From JACDAN01 sp963827705 (GTDB taxonomy: Bacteria > Actinomycetota > Thermoleophilia > Gaiellales > Gaiellaceae): 64,000 nucleotides of DNA. Position numbers and translations under genes: made by a program. Under the pieces are notes generated by a model, which did not search any database, was not told the origin of the DNA, and saw only the letters and a list, made by a program, of their open reading frames with translations. The number at the start of each line of letters is the position of its first letter. Within the stretch, counting starts at the first letter, position 1. The stretch is from positions 32,790 through 96,789 of the forward strand of contig CAWHBN010000009.1 of the NCBI GenBank assembly GCA_963827705.1. The letters run 5' to 3'. This document shows, in pieces, positions 47,441 to 56,451 of this stretch.

Positions 47441-48468
47441 AGGCTCCGGGGAATCTCGATCTCGCCCGCGAGGATCTTCCGCTGGACGTCCTCGAGCATC
47501 GAGCGGTCCTCCTGCGGCACGTCGGGGTTGATCTTCCCCAGTCCGACGCCGTGCTCGGCCAGGCCGAAGGTCACGTTCTGGCCGCCCTTCCACGTCCCGT
47601 CCGTGACCGACCGGATGATCCGGAAGACGGCCTCGTCCACGCGCTTCATCGCGCTCGTGAGAACGAAGTTCCCGAGGAACGACTGGTCTGCGTCGACGCC
47701 GATTCCCCAGGCGTTCCGCTCCCCGGCCGCGTCGAGCGCGCCCAAGCCGCAGCCACCCGCAACCTGGAACACGACGCTTGCCCCGCGCGCGATCTGATCG
47801 AGCGCGAGCTCCTTGCACTTCGCCTGGTCGTCCCAGTCGGAGGAATAGCCGTTGAGGGTCTTGACGCCGGGCTTCGAGAACTTGGCGCCGGCCTGGTAGC
47901 CGGCGATGAACCGGTCGACCGGCGGCTCCTTGTAGCCGCCCACGGAGCCCACGACCGGCGGCGAATCCTTGACCGACAGCCCGGCCAGCACGCCGGCGAG
48001 GTATCCGGCCTGCTCCTCGCGGAAGAGGACGCCGAGGACGTTCGCCGGCTTGCCCGGCAGCGTCGTCTGGTCGACGTCGATGATCGCGTAACGGCTTTCG
48101 GGGAAGCTCTTTGCAGCCGTGGCGACCGACTCCCCCTGAGCGAAGCCGACGCCGATCATCAGGTCGTAGCCTTGCCGCGCGAGCGTCGTGTGGTTCGGGA
48201 CGTAATCCGCCGCCGTCCTCGACTGGGCGACGCGGATCTCGACGCCCAGCTCCTTCTCCGCCCGCTTGAGCCCCTCGTAGGCCAGCTGGTTGAAACCGCG
48301 GTCGTTCAGCTGTCCGACGTCGGTAACGAGCCCGATCTTGAACTCAGCCTTCTCCGGCTGAGTGGAGCCGGCGCTCGACCCGTCGTCATCGCCGCCGCAG
48401 GCCGCGAGGAGGAGCACGATCCCGGCTGACACAACGATCGAGCGGAGGTTTTCGCCTGATAGTCTCAA
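47437..48468 (-). CDS. BMP-family ABC substrate-binding lipoprotein
   Basis: 343 residues, TTG start at 48468. Basic membrane protein family (purine nucleoside/riboside binding). Lipobox LLLAACGG with Cys24, Asp/Ser linker, then FKIGLVTDVGQLNDRGFNQLAYEGL, the BMP signature start, and GIGVDADQSFLG. No permease or ATPase gene is adjacent, so it is an orphan component here. Only five bases separate its start from the divergent NrtR-like gene, so either a start is misplaced or both messages are leaderless. Confidence 0.85.
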   Translation of the reverse strand: MRLSGENLRSIVVSAGIVLLLAACGGDDDGSSAGSTQPEKAEFKIGLVTDVGQLNDRGFNQLAYEGLKRAEKELGVEIRVAQSRTAADYVPNHTTLARQGYDLMIGVGFAQGESVATAAKSFPESRYAIIDVDQTTLPGKPANVLGVLFREEQAGYLAGVLAGLSVKDSPPVVGSVGGYKEPPVDRFIAGYQAGAKFSKPGVKTLNGYSSDWDDQAKCKELALDQIARGASVVFQVAGGCGLGALDAAGERNAWGIGVDADQSFLGNFVLTSAMKRVDEAVFRIIRSVTDGTWKGGQNVTFGLAEHGVGLGKINPDVPQEDRSMLEDVQRKILAGEIEIPRSL

Positions 48469-48473
48469 ACCTG

Positions 48474-49163
48474 GTGGCGAAGTCTATCCGAGCCGCCCCT
48501 CTCCACGTCACGCTTGCCGTCGTCTTCCAGGTTCGCGACGGCGCACTGCAGGCGCTGATGTGGCAGCGGGCGCGGGATCCGTTCGCGGGCCGCTGGGCCC
48601 TGCCCGGCGGCTACCTGGAGGCAGGCCAGACGCTCGAGGAGTCGATCAGGCGGCAGCTCGCCGCCAAGGTGGACGTCCGGGAGCTCTCCCACCTCGAGCA
48701 ACTCGAGACCCGAAGCGATCCTGACCGCAATCCGCGGGAATGGGAGCTCGCGACCGCCTACCTGGGCCTGGTCCCGAGCGATGCAGACCCCGCCGTTCCG
48801 GACGACACCCGGTGGATGCCCGTCGAGCGGCTCAAGCCGACCGCGTTCGACCACGGCGCGATCGTCCGCTCCGGCCTGGCGCGCCTGCGCGCGAAGCTCT
48901 CGTACACGAACGTCGGGTTCGCGCTCGCGCCGGACGAGTTCACGCTCTCGCAGCTGCGCGAGCACTACGCCGCCGCGCTCGGCCACGACGTCTCGGCGAC
49001 GAACCTCCACCGGGTGCTCGTCCGGCGCGGGGTCCTCGAGTCGACCGGAGGACGCCGTGAACCGGGACGAACTGGCGGCCGCCCTGCGTCGCTCTTCCGC
49101 TTCCGAGCACGAACGCTCGAAGTAACGGACCCCTTCGCTGTCCTCAAGCCACCAAGGCCGTAA
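48474..49163 (+). CDS. NrtR-like regulator with degenerate Nudix domain and winged helix
   Basis: 229 residues, GTG start. N-terminal Nudix fold with the box region GGYLEAGQTLEESIRRQLAAK, where the catalytic REUxEE is replaced by RQLAAK, so hydrolysis is unlikely. C-terminal winged helix (FTLSQLREHYAAALGHDVSATNLHRVLVRRGVLE) is the NrtR DNA-binding domain. NrtR proteins sense ADP-ribose or related compounds and repress NAD or pentose genes. Divergence from the BMP lipoprotein gene suggests that this is its target (inference). Confidence 0.85.
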   Translation: MAKSIRAAPLHVTLAVVFQVRDGALQALMWQRARDPFAGRWALPGGYLEAGQTLEESIRRQLAAKVDVRELSHLEQLETRSDPDRNPREWELATAYLGLVPSDADPAVPDDTRWMPVERLKPTAFDHGAIVRSGLARLRAKLSYTNVGFALAPDEFTLSQLREHYAAALGHDVSATNLHRVLVRRGVLESTGGRREPGRTGGRPASLFRFRARTLEVTDPFAVLKPPRP

Positions 49164-49169
49164 CGCCGC

Positions 49170-49190
49170 GGAACGGGCTTAGCCCGTTCC
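49170..49190. repeat. REP-type palindrome
   Basis: GGAACGGGC-TTA-GCCCGTTCC, a perfect 9-bp stem with a three-base centre, seven bases after the NrtR-like gene stop and before the kinase gene. May act as a terminator hairpin; no T-run follows. Confidence 0.65.
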
Positions 49191-49215
49191 ATGGGCGTGC
49201 GAAGGTGCCAGGCCG

Positions 49216-50052
49216 ATGCAGCTTCCGACCAGCCTCACGGAGATGTGGAAGCGCGAGCCCGAGTGGCTCGACGAGCTTCCCCGCGTGGTGCGTGAGCTCG
49301 CGGTCGAGTGGGATCTCGCTCTCGAAGAGCCAATCGACACTCCGCACTCTCTCGTCGTGCCTGCCGGCGACGTCGTGCTCAAGGTGAACGCACCGTCGCA
49401 CTTCGAGGCCGACCATGAAGCCGACGCGTTGGTGCGGTGGGACGGGCGCGGAGCCGTCCGGGTCGTGGCGCGAGCGGACGACCAGCGGGCGTTCCTCATC
49501 GAGCGCTGCCGTCCCGGGACACGACTTTGGGATTCCGCCGCCGACGAGCCGTCGGTCGTCGCGGAGCTCCTCCTCCGGCTGCGGGGGGAAGCCACCGAGC
49601 CGCATCCCTTCAGGCTCGCGGCCGAAGAGGCCATCCGATGGGCCGAGGACGTGCCGGCGCGCTACGCGCTCGGCGGGCGACCCTTCGAGCAGTCGCTCGT
49701 CGACCTCGCCGTCGATGTCTTCGGCAGTGCCGACCGTGGCGCGACGGCGGTCGTCAACCAGGATCTCCACGGCGGCAACATCCTCAGCGCGGGCCGCGAG
49801 CCGTGGCTCGTGATCGACCCGAAGCCGCTCGTGGGCGAGCGCGAGCTGGACGGAGTCGGCCCGCTTCGCAACGCAGCGTGGAACGGCGGCACACCCGCAG
49901 TGCGGCGCTGGCTGGACGTCCTCGAAGAGACAGGGCTCGACCGCGAGCGGGCTCAGGCCTGGGGAGCGGCGCACGCGCTCGCCTGGGGCTGGGCCGACGG
50001 TGAGTGGTCGACCGAGTCGGTCGACGCCGCGCGCCTGATCGCCGCGGCCTAG
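49216..50052 (+). CDS. Aminoglycoside phosphotransferase-fold small-molecule kinase
   Basis: 278 residues, ATG. Protein kinase-like fold of the streptomycin 6-kinase/APH group. SLVVPAGDVVLKVNAP gives the ATP Lys region; the catalytic loop is VVNQDLHGGNIL with Asp and the metal Asp is in WLVIDPKPLVGERELD. The substrate is not known; many family members phosphorylate sugars or antibiotics. Ribosome site is weak. Stand-alone gene. Confidence 0.82.
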   Translation: MQLPTSLTEMWKREPEWLDELPRVVRELAVEWDLALEEPIDTPHSLVVPAGDVVLKVNAPSHFEADHEADALVRWDGRGAVRVVARADDQRAFLIERCRPGTRLWDSAADEPSVVAELLLRLRGEATEPHPFRLAAEEAIRWAEDVPARYALGGRPFEQSLVDLAVDVFGSADRGATAVVNQDLHGGNILSAGREPWLVIDPKPLVGERELDGVGPLRNAAWNGGTPAVRRWLDVLEETGLDRERAQAWGAAHALAWGWADGEWSTESVDAARLIAAA

Positions 50053-50094
50053 GCGGGCGCCGCGTCGCCGAGGCGCCGACTAGGCGGCGCCGAC

Positions 50095-51028
50095 CTAGGT
50101 GGCGCCGGCTCCGCCGGCGCCACCGGTTGCTTCCGCGGGGCTGGCATTCGGCCAGCCGGAGATCGCGGCGACCAGCAGGTCAGCGAGGTCCGAAGCCTGC
50201 GGGACGAGCCGTCCGGTGGTCGCGATGGAGAGCCGGAACGGCGGGAGGATGTCGCGGAGCGGGCCGCACGGTCACTCCCGGGTGAGTCACGGCAGCGAAG
50301 AGCCCGGGGAGCACGGCCGCGCCCGCGCCTGCCCCGACGAGGCCGAGCGCCATCTCCGCGTCCGACGCGACGACCGGAGCCGCCACGTCGTCGGCGAAGG
50401 CGGTCCCGTCCGCCGTTGCGATCCGCGCCAGGCCGCCGAGATCCGACAGGGCGATCCGCTTCTGCCCTCGCGCGAGCGGAGAGGCGGACGGAATCGCAAC
50501 CGCGTAGGAGCACGTCGCAGCCGGCCGCACCTCCACCGGAGGCAAAACGCCCGCCGAGCGGACGATGGCGAGATCGACCGCGCCGGTCTCGAGCAGCCGG
50601 AGCAGCCGGTCGTCCTCGACCGCGCTCACGACCTCGACGACGACGCGGGGATGCCGGACGCGCATGGCGACGACCGCCTCGGAGAGGTGCGGGAACGAGA
50701 ACGGCGTCCCCACGCGCACGACGTGCCCGACGCCCGCCGCGGCGGCGGCGACGTCGGCCCGTGCAGCGGCCATCGCCTGCTCGACGGTGTCGTGCAGCCG
50801 CCGCAGGCGTGTGCCGACCTCCGTGAGCGCGAGGGGTCTGCCCCGCGACGGCCGCTCCAGGACGGGGTGCCCGACCGCGCGCTCGAGGGCCGCGATCTGC
50901 TGGCTGATCGCCGACTGCGTGTAACCGAGCTTGCGCGCCGCCCGCCGGAAGCTCCCCTCGTCCACGACGACGGCGAGCGCTTCGAGGTGGCGGAGCTCGA
51001 TTCCCGGCCAGCGTTTCAGCTGCTGCAC
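50095..51028 (-). CDS. LysR-type transcriptional regulator (one-base insertion near the end)
   Basis: About 310 residues when repaired. GTG at 51028 has AGGAG five bases upstream. Winged helix 1-65: ELRHLEALAVVVDEGSFRRAARKLGYTQSAISQQI. The effector domain is of the usual two-lobe type. Near the end, after GVTV, the frame changes: an extra base about 50266 (GTGCGGCCC) leads into Pro/Arg-rich nonsense, while the +1 frame gives GPLRDILPPFRLSIATTGRL and a natural end at 50095. Divergent from the peptide-binding protein gene at 51.3 kb, its probable target. Confidence 0.82.
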
Positions 51029-51152
51029 GGCACTCCTGGGTCCACCAGCCGGGTGCAGCAATCGCGATTGGGGCGCGCGGGGGTCGAACGGCCCATCCGC
51101 TTACCGTTGACGCCGAACGCGGATATTGGTTTGCAGATCGAGTGATTACCCA

Positions 51153-51178
51153 CACTGAACGGGCAATTCCGTTCGGTG
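51153..51178. promoter_or_regulatory. Inverted repeat between LysR and the binding-protein gene
   Basis: CACTGAACGG-GCAATT-CCGTTCGGTG, 10-base arms with one mismatch. It lies in the 263-base divergent region between the LysR gene and the substrate-binding protein gene and is the best candidate for a regulator site there. Confidence 0.5.
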
Positions 51179-51242
51179 ATTCCTGGCTAACAACCCACAT
51201 TTTGAGCCGTTTGAGGGGTCGGAGTGCCGAAAGAGGCGCTCG

Positions 51243-51269
51243 GAGCCGGACAGGCGGATTGTCCGGCTC
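51243..51269 (+). promoter_or_regulatory. Strong hairpin in the 5' leader of the binding-protein gene
   Basis: GAGCCGGACA-GGCGGAT-TGTCCGGCTC, a perfect 10-bp stem with a 7-base loop, 22 bases before the GTG start. No T-run follows, so it is more likely an mRNA-stabilising or regulatory stem than a terminator. Confidence 0.5.
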
Positions 51270-51291
51270 TCAATCCGCGAAAGGAGTCTCA

Positions 51292-52953
51292 GTGCATAGA
51301 CGACTCACGCTCTCGGTGGCGATGCTGCTCGTCGGCGCCGGGCTGCTCGCGGCGTCCGCGGTAGCGGGCCCCTCGAGTAGCGCCGGGCCGCAGGCATCGG
51401 ACGCCGGGAAAGCACGGGTCGGCGGGACGCTCAAGCACAGCCTGACAGTCGACATCGACTACGTCGATCCGGCTCTCTGGTACTACGTGCCGTCCTGGAC
51501 GATCGCGTACTCGACGAGCGCGATGCTCCTGAACTACCCGCATGCGCCCGCCCCGAGAGGATCGCGGCTCACGCCCGAGGTGGCTCAGGGCTTCCCTCGC
51601 ATCTCGCGTAACGGGCTTGTCTACACGTTCAAGCTCAAGAGCACCTACCGGCTCAGCAACGGGCAGCGCGTCAACGCGCAGAGCTTCGCCCGTGCGCTGA
51701 ACCGGGCCCTGAACCGGCGGATGAGCTCGCCGGCGCAGCCGTTCATCGAGGACATCGTCGGCGCCCAGGCAGTCATCGCCGGCCGCGCTCAGCGGGCCAG
51801 CGGGATCGTGGCGCGTGGCAACACGCTCACGCTCCGCATGACGAAGCGGTCTCCGGACCTCCTCGCCCGCCTGGCGATGCCGTTCTTCGCCGCTCAGGGG
51901 AACCTGCCGATCAACCCGGAGGGCGTCAGCGCTCCGGTGCAAAGCGCAGGCCCGTACTACATCAAGGAGTGGACGAAGAACCGGCGCGTCATCCTCGAGC
52001 GGAACCGCTTCTATCGCGGTCCCGTACGCGGCAACGTCAACCGCATCGAGGTCGACATCGGGCTCCCGCTCGAGACGATCAAGCTGAACATCGACCGCGG
52101 CGTAGTGGACATGGGTGACCTCCCGCCGGCAGCGCATGCCGAGCTGGGTCGCCGCTACGGCGTCAAGAAGCAGTCGCCCGGCCGCTACTTCGCGAACCCC
52201 GCACCGACGATCCTCTTCCTGGCGATGAACCACGATCGCCGGCTGTTCGGCGGCGGCGGAAACGGCAACGTGCGGCTGAAGAAGGCCGTGAACTACGCGA
52301 TCGACCGGCAGGCCGTCCTCTCGCAGGGCGGGGCATATGCCGGCGTCACGAACGATCAGTACATGCCCCCGACGATGCGCGGCTTCCGGAATGTCGCCAT
52401 CTACCCGCGGCGGCCTAATCTGAGCCAGGCGAGGAATCTCGCCAATGGCCAGCAGCGGGGCGGGGACGGCGTGTTCTACTGCTCGAACCGGGCTCCGTCT
52501 CCCGCGCGGTGCCAGGTCGTCCAGGCGAACCTGCGGAACATTGGCCTGAACATGGACATCAGGCTGTTCCCGCGGGCGACCCAGTTCGAGCTGGCCGGCC
52601 GCAAGGGCGAGCCGTTCGACATGACGCTCGAGGGTTGGCACATGGACTACTTCGATCCGTACGACTTCATCTTCCTGGTCGACGGCTCGACGATCCGGCC
52701 TGCCAACAACGTGAACTTCTCGTACTTCAACTCGCCGTCCTTCAACCGCAAGATCACGCGGGCGAAGACGCTCGTCGGCGTCCAGAGGTACCAGGCGTTC
52801 TCGAACCTCGATCACGACCTGGTTCGCAACGGTGCGCCGCTGGCCACCTACGCGAGCCCGAACGACCGGCATTACGTCTCCGCGCGGACTGGGTGCTACC
52901 ACTACCACCCGGTCTTCACGTGGGACTACGCCGCGCTCTGCCTCAACCGCTAG
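51292..52953 (+). CDS. Peptide/nickel-type ABC substrate-binding protein (SBP family 5)
   Basis: 553 residues, GTG with AAAGGAG upstream. Extracytoplasmic solute-binding protein family 5 (oligopeptide, dipeptide, nickel). N-terminal signal (LSVAMLLVGAGLLAASAVAG) without a lipobox Cys. GGTLKHSLTVDIDYVDPAL is the typical start of the mature part; FKLKSTYRLSNGQRVNAQSF and SAGPYYIKEW are family blocks. No permease or ATPase gene follows; a strong terminator ends the unit. LysR is divergent. Confidence 0.87.
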   Translation: MHRRLTLSVAMLLVGAGLLAASAVAGPSSSAGPQASDAGKARVGGTLKHSLTVDIDYVDPALWYYVPSWTIAYSTSAMLLNYPHAPAPRGSRLTPEVAQGFPRISRNGLVYTFKLKSTYRLSNGQRVNAQSFARALNRALNRRMSSPAQPFIEDIVGAQAVIAGRAQRASGIVARGNTLTLRMTKRSPDLLARLAMPFFAAQGNLPINPEGVSAPVQSAGPYYIKEWTKNRRVILERNRFYRGPVRGNVNRIEVDIGLPLETIKLNIDRGVVDMGDLPPAAHAELGRRYGVKKQSPGRYFANPAPTILFLAMNHDRRLFGGGGNGNVRLKKAVNYAIDRQAVLSQGGAYAGVTNDQYMPPTMRGFRNVAIYPRRPNLSQARNLANGQQRGGDGVFYCSNRAPSPARCQVVQANLRNIGLNMDIRLFPRATQFELAGRKGEPFDMTLEGWHMDYFDPYDFIFLVDGSTIRPANNVNFSYFNSPSFNRKITRAKTLVGVQRYQAFSNLDHDLVRNGAPLATYASPNDRHYVSARTGCYHYHPVFTWDYAALCLNR

Positions 52954-52981
52954 CGGACGAAGCGGATCGAGCAGAGACGGG

Positions 52982-53007
52982 AAGGGCGGCCCGCAAGGGC
53001 CGCCCTT
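52982..53007 (+). terminator. Strong hairpin terminator
   Basis: AAGGGCGGCCC-GCAA-GGGCCGCCCTT, an 11-bp stem with a GCAA tetraloop, then CTCATGTC. Located 29 bases after the binding-protein stop. The stem is very stable; the T-tract is only the two T at its end. Confidence 0.7.
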
Positions 53008-53036
53008 CTCATGTCAACGGCTAACGTCCGCCGGCC

Positions 53037-53900
53037 ATGGACGCCACCCTCGCACTCTCCGACGGACGGGCGCTCGGCTACGCCGAGTGGGGCTCGCCAG
53101 ACGGCGCGCCCGTGCTCGGCTTTCACGGGACGAGCCTCTCCCGACTGGCGCACCTCGGCGACGACGCGCCGCGCGAGGCCGGCGTCCGGCTGATCCTCGT
53201 CGACCGGCCGGGCTACGGGCTCTCCGACCTCCACCCCGGGCGGACGCTGCTCGACTGGCCGCGCGACATCGCAGAGCTCGCGGACGGCCTCGGCATCGAC
53301 AGCTTCGCCGTCTTCGGGATGTCCGGCGGAGGCCCGCACGCGGCGTCCTGTGCCTACGCCCTCCCCGATCGCGTCTCGGCCCTCGGACTGGTCAGCGCGC
53401 CGGCGCCGGTCTGGGACCGGCCCGAGCTGCGCTTCTCGGCTCCTCCCCACCGCCAACCGATGATCGAGCTCGCCGAGCGTGACCTGGACCTCGTCGCCCG
53501 CCAGCTGGTCGACGACTGCCGTGCCGAGCTCGAGCGGATTGCCGTCGGCTCGCGCAACGGCCCGAAGAGCGCCGGCCCCGCGGCCGACCAGGAGATCCTG
53601 GCCGACCCGGAGGTGCGCGACAGGTTCGAGGCCGCCACGCTCGAGACCGTCGCGCGCGGACCGGAGGGATACGCGCACGACCTCTTCCTGCTCTACGTCG
53701 CGCCGTGGGGGTTCCGGCCCGAGGAGATCGCCGTTCCGACCCAGATCTGGCACGGCGACGAGGACGCGGCAGTCTCTCCGAGGATCGCCGACTTCTTCGC
53801 GGAGACCATCCCCGGCAGCCGGCTGCACATGCTTCCCGGAGCCGGCCACCTCCTGCTCTGGTCGCACGCGGAGGACATCCTCCGCTCGCTCGCCTCGTAA
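53037..53900 (+). CDS. Alpha/beta hydrolase
   Basis: 287 residues, ATG. Alpha/beta hydrolase fold with oxyanion GFHGTS, VDRPGYGLSD, nucleophile elbow GMSGGGPH (Ser), acid HGDEDAAVSP (Asp) and GAGHLLLW (His). Specificity unknown. The stop is followed after 24 bases by the ATP-grasp gene in the same frame, so the pair is probably one transcription unit. Confidence 0.88.
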   Translation: MDATLALSDGRALGYAEWGSPDGAPVLGFHGTSLSRLAHLGDDAPREAGVRLILVDRPGYGLSDLHPGRTLLDWPRDIAELADGLGIDSFAVFGMSGGGPHAASCAYALPDRVSALGLVSAPAPVWDRPELRFSAPPHRQPMIELAERDLDLVARQLVDDCRAELERIAVGSRNGPKSAGPAADQEILADPEVRDRFEAATLETVARGPEGYAHDLFLLYVAPWGFRPEEIAVPTQIWHGDEDAAVSPRIADFFAETIPGSRLHMLPGAGHLLLWSHAEDILRSLAS

Positions 53901-53924
53901 ACTCGCGGCACGGCACGCAAGCAC

Positions 53925-55157
53925 CTGATCGGGCTGCTCCTCGCGACCGAGGAGGACTGGCCGAGGGCCTTCGAGACCCTGCTCGCGAGGCTGGGCCCGG
54001 TGCGCTGGCGAGGCGAGACCCACGAGTTCCCGACCGAGCGGATCGTCCACGAGCCGTTCGACCTCCGCTACACGCCGCGCCACCAGCTGATCATCGACCG
54101 GCTCGGCTGGTGGTACGACGTGCCGCGCGAGTGGCTGAAGAAGCTCGCGCTGATGGACGAGGTCTACCTCCTGAACAACCCGTTCACGTTCCAGGCGATG
54201 GAGAAGCACTCGGCCTACTGCGCGATGATGCGGCTCGGGATCAAGGTGCCGAACACCTGGTTGATCCCGCACAAGCTCCCGCCGGACAACCCGCGATACG
54301 TGCCGATGGCGGAGCGCTACAGCCCGGAGTTCGACCTCGATTTCGTCGCCGAGCAGGTCGGCTACCCGCTCTACATGAAGCCGTTCGACGGCGGCATGTG
54401 GGTCGGCGTGACCCGGATCGGCTCGAGCGAGGAGCTGCACCGGGCCTACGACGAGTCGGGCGAGCGGCTGATGCACCTCCAGGCCGCCGTCGAGGACTTC
54501 GACGTCTTCACGCGCAGCCTCTCGATCGGGCCGCAGACGCGGGTGATGCAGTACGACCCGTCGGCCCACGGCCACTACCGCTACTCCGTCGGCGACGACT
54601 TCCTCCCGCCAGAGCAGATGCGGGAGGTCGAGACGATCGGCAGGCTCGTGAACGCCTTCTTCCGCTGGGAGTTCAACTCGTGCGAGGTGATCGTCAAGGA
54701 CGGCGAGGCGCACCCGATCGACTACGCGAACGCGTCGCCCGACATGGCGCTCGTCAGCCTCCACTACTACTTCCCGTGGGCAATCCAGGCGCTCGCCGCC
54801 TGGTGCACGTTCTGCGCCGCCGGCGACCGGAAGGTCGGCGTCTACCAGCCGACACGGGACTATTTCGAGATCGGCGACCGGGAGGACCTGTCGTACAAGG
54901 ACAAGCTCGAGCGCTACCGCCGCCTCGCCGACAGCTACTTCCAGACCGAGCTCTTCGAGGAGTTTCGCGCCGAGGCGCTACCCCACCTCGAGGAAGCTAC
55001 CGTGGACTACGTCGAGAGTCCCGAGTTCGATCGCCTGATCGTCGAGGTGATCCGAACCGAGGAGCCCGAGGAGAAGCAGGAGCGGCTGATCGAGCGGTCG
55101 CGGACGGCCGTAGCGGCGTGGGCAGCGGATCGACGTGCAGCCCCGGCGCGTAGATGA
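53925..55157 (+). CDS. ATP-grasp enzyme
   Basis: About 410 residues. ATP-grasp ligase fold: YPLYMKPFDGGMWVGVTRI (ATP Lys and glycine loop), LMHLQAAVEDFDVFTRSL, RWEFNSCEVIVKDGEAHPI (metal acids) and DYANASPDM. Related proteins are glutathione synthase-like and RimK-like ligases; the product here is unknown. Start: the only canonical codon, GTG 54000, removes the opening strand LIGLLLATEEDWPRAFETLL. In frame upstream are CTG at 53925 and ACG at 53910, after the hydrolase stop. I take CTG; ACG is also possible. Confidence 0.78.
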   Translation: MIGLLLATEEDWPRAFETLLARLGPVRWRGETHEFPTERIVHEPFDLRYTPRHQLIIDRLGWWYDVPREWLKKLALMDEVYLLNNPFTFQAMEKHSAYCAMMRLGIKVPNTWLIPHKLPPDNPRYVPMAERYSPEFDLDFVAEQVGYPLYMKPFDGGMWVGVTRIGSSEELHRAYDESGERLMHLQAAVEDFDVFTRSLSIGPQTRVMQYDPSAHGHYRYSVGDDFLPPEQMREVETIGRLVNAFFRWEFNSCEVIVKDGEAHPIDYANASPDMALVSLHYYFPWAIQALAAWCTFCAAGDRKVGVYQPTRDYFEIGDREDLSYKDKLERYRRLADSYFQTELFEEFRAEALPHLEEATVDYVESPEFDRLIVEVIRTEEPEEKQERLIERSRTAVAAWAADRRAAPARR

Positions 55158-55181
55158 TCGAGAGCACGTCGAAAACCATAA

Positions 55182-55219
55182 AGGGCGGATCCGCCCTACA
55201 TAGGACGCATCCGCCCTAC
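55182..55219. repeat. REP-type palindrome with degenerate second half
   Basis: AGGGCGGATCCGCCCT is a perfect 16-base palindrome (55182-55197), followed by a second, imperfect half-copy AGGACGCATCCGCCCTA. It fills the gap between the convergent ATP-grasp and MarR genes. May work as a shared terminator. Confidence 0.55.
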
Positions 55220-55660
55220 TTAATCCCGGCTTAACAGAGCCCGGTTCGCCTTGCGCAGTCGCTCGAGCGGATCGCGGTACTCCTCGAGCGACACGCCGAG
55301 CTCACCCTCGATCGCCTTCTCCGCCGCGTCGAGGATCGGCTCCATCGCCTCGAGGAACTCGCTGCCCTCGGGAGTGACCTCGAGGAAGTACGAACGGCGG
55401 TCCGCCTCGTTCGGCACACGCTGGACGAGCCCCCGGCGCTGCAGGCCCTGCACCCGTCCGCGGAGCGTCGTCTTCGCGATCCCCGTCTCGGCCTCGAGGT
55501 CCTTCGGCGTGATCGGCCCGTGGATCTCGATCAGCTTCAGCGTTCCAACGTGCGTAAACGGATAGCCGGCCCGAACGAGCTCGCGCTCGAACACCTGGCT
55601 GGCGAGCGCGTTGGCGACGGCGAGCTCGAGGAGGACCGGCCTCGCTGATTCGCCCGCCAT
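55220..55660 (-). CDS. MarR-family transcriptional regulator
   Basis: 146 residues, ATG. Winged helix with FTHVGTLKLIEIHGPITPKDLEAETGIAKTTLRGRVQGLQRRGLVQRVPNEADRRSYFLEVTPEG, which is the MarR recognition helix and wing, flanked by dimerising helices. Effector and targets are unknown; nucS is 32 bases upstream on the same strand but in its own unit. Confidence 0.88.
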   Translation of the reverse strand: MAGESARPVLLELAVANALASQVFERELVRAGYPFTHVGTLKLIEIHGPITPKDLEAETGIAKTTLRGRVQGLQRRGLVQRVPNEADRRSYFLEVTPEGSEFLEAMEPILDAAEKAIEGELGVSLEEYRDPLERLRKANRALLSRD

Positions 55661-55692
55661 GTCGAGGAATCATAGGAAGCCGGGGCTTTGTC

Positions 55693-56373
55693 CTAGGTGA
55701 ACAGTGTGAGCTCGGGCTCCCGCAGGCCGCGGAGGACGTCGAGGTCCACCTCGACACACGTGATGCCGCGGGCCGTGGCGAGGGCGACCGCCTGCGGCTT
55801 GAGCTTCTGCGCGGCCAGGATGCCGCGACAGGCCGCCTTCGCCGGGTCGACCCGGATGCGCTCGAGGTAGCGGGAGAGCTGCTCGACGGCCTCGATCGTC
55901 CCGATCCGCTTGATCTCGACCGCAACCCAGCCGTCCTCGCGGTCGCGGCACATCAGGTCGACCGGCCCGACGTCGGTCGGCCATTCCCGCCGGACGAGGC
56001 GCAGCTCCTCTCCGAGCCGTTCCGGCGCCGCCGCGAGCGCTTCCTGGAGGTCGCGCTCGACGCCGTCCTTCTCCAGCCCCGCCGCCTCCCCCATCTCGTG
56101 CGACACGTCGCTGAGCAGCTCGACGATCCTGATCTCGAGGCGGTCCTCGGCCTTGCCCGCTCGCTTGCGGACGACGAGGCGCTCGAGGGGCTCGCCCTCC
56201 TCCTCGATCACCGTCTCGGGCGTCATCCAATTCAACGGCTTGTACCCGCCGGCGTCGGCGTGGACGAGCACCGACCCGTCGTCCTTCAGGATCAGGAGCC
56301 GCGTCGACTCGGGCAGGAACGCGCTCAGGCGGCCGCTGTAAGCGACCTCGCAGCGGGCGACGATCAGGCGCAT
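55693..56373 (-). CDS. nucS: Mismatch-specific endonuclease NucS/EndoMS
   Basis: 226 residues, ATG. Cuts both strands at mismatched bases, the non-canonical mismatch repair of actinobacteria and archaea that lack MutS/MutL. N-terminal dimerising domain (RLLILKDDGSVLVHAD, YKPLNWM) and C-terminal RecB-like nuclease with GPVDLMCRD and VAVEIKRIGTIEAVEQL (the D..ExK site). The usual C-terminal clamp-binding tail is short (PELTLFT). Confidence 0.95.
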   Translation of the reverse strand: MRLIVARCEVAYSGRLSAFLPESTRLLILKDDGSVLVHADAGGYKPLNWMTPETVIEEEGEPLERLVVRKRAGKAEDRLEIRIVELLSDVSHEMGEAAGLEKDGVERDLQEALAAAPERLGEELRLVRREWPTDVGPVDLMCRDREDGWVAVEIKRIGTIEAVEQLSRYLERIRVDPAKAACRGILAAQKLKPQAVALATARGITCVEVDLDVLRGLREPELTLFT

Positions 56374-56402
56374 CGCGCGACCGTACCGTCCTCTTCGGAC
56401 GT

Positions 56403-56425
56403 GTCCCAGTGACAGTCACTGGGAC
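56403..56425. repeat. REP-type palindrome
   Basis: GTCCCAGTGA-CAG-TCACTGGGAC, a perfect 10-bp stem, in the 78-base gap between divergent nucS and the metallopeptidase gene. It may overlap promoters of both. Confidence 0.65.
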
Positions 56426-56451
56426 GTGGCCCTTGGGTACGCTTCGACGCG

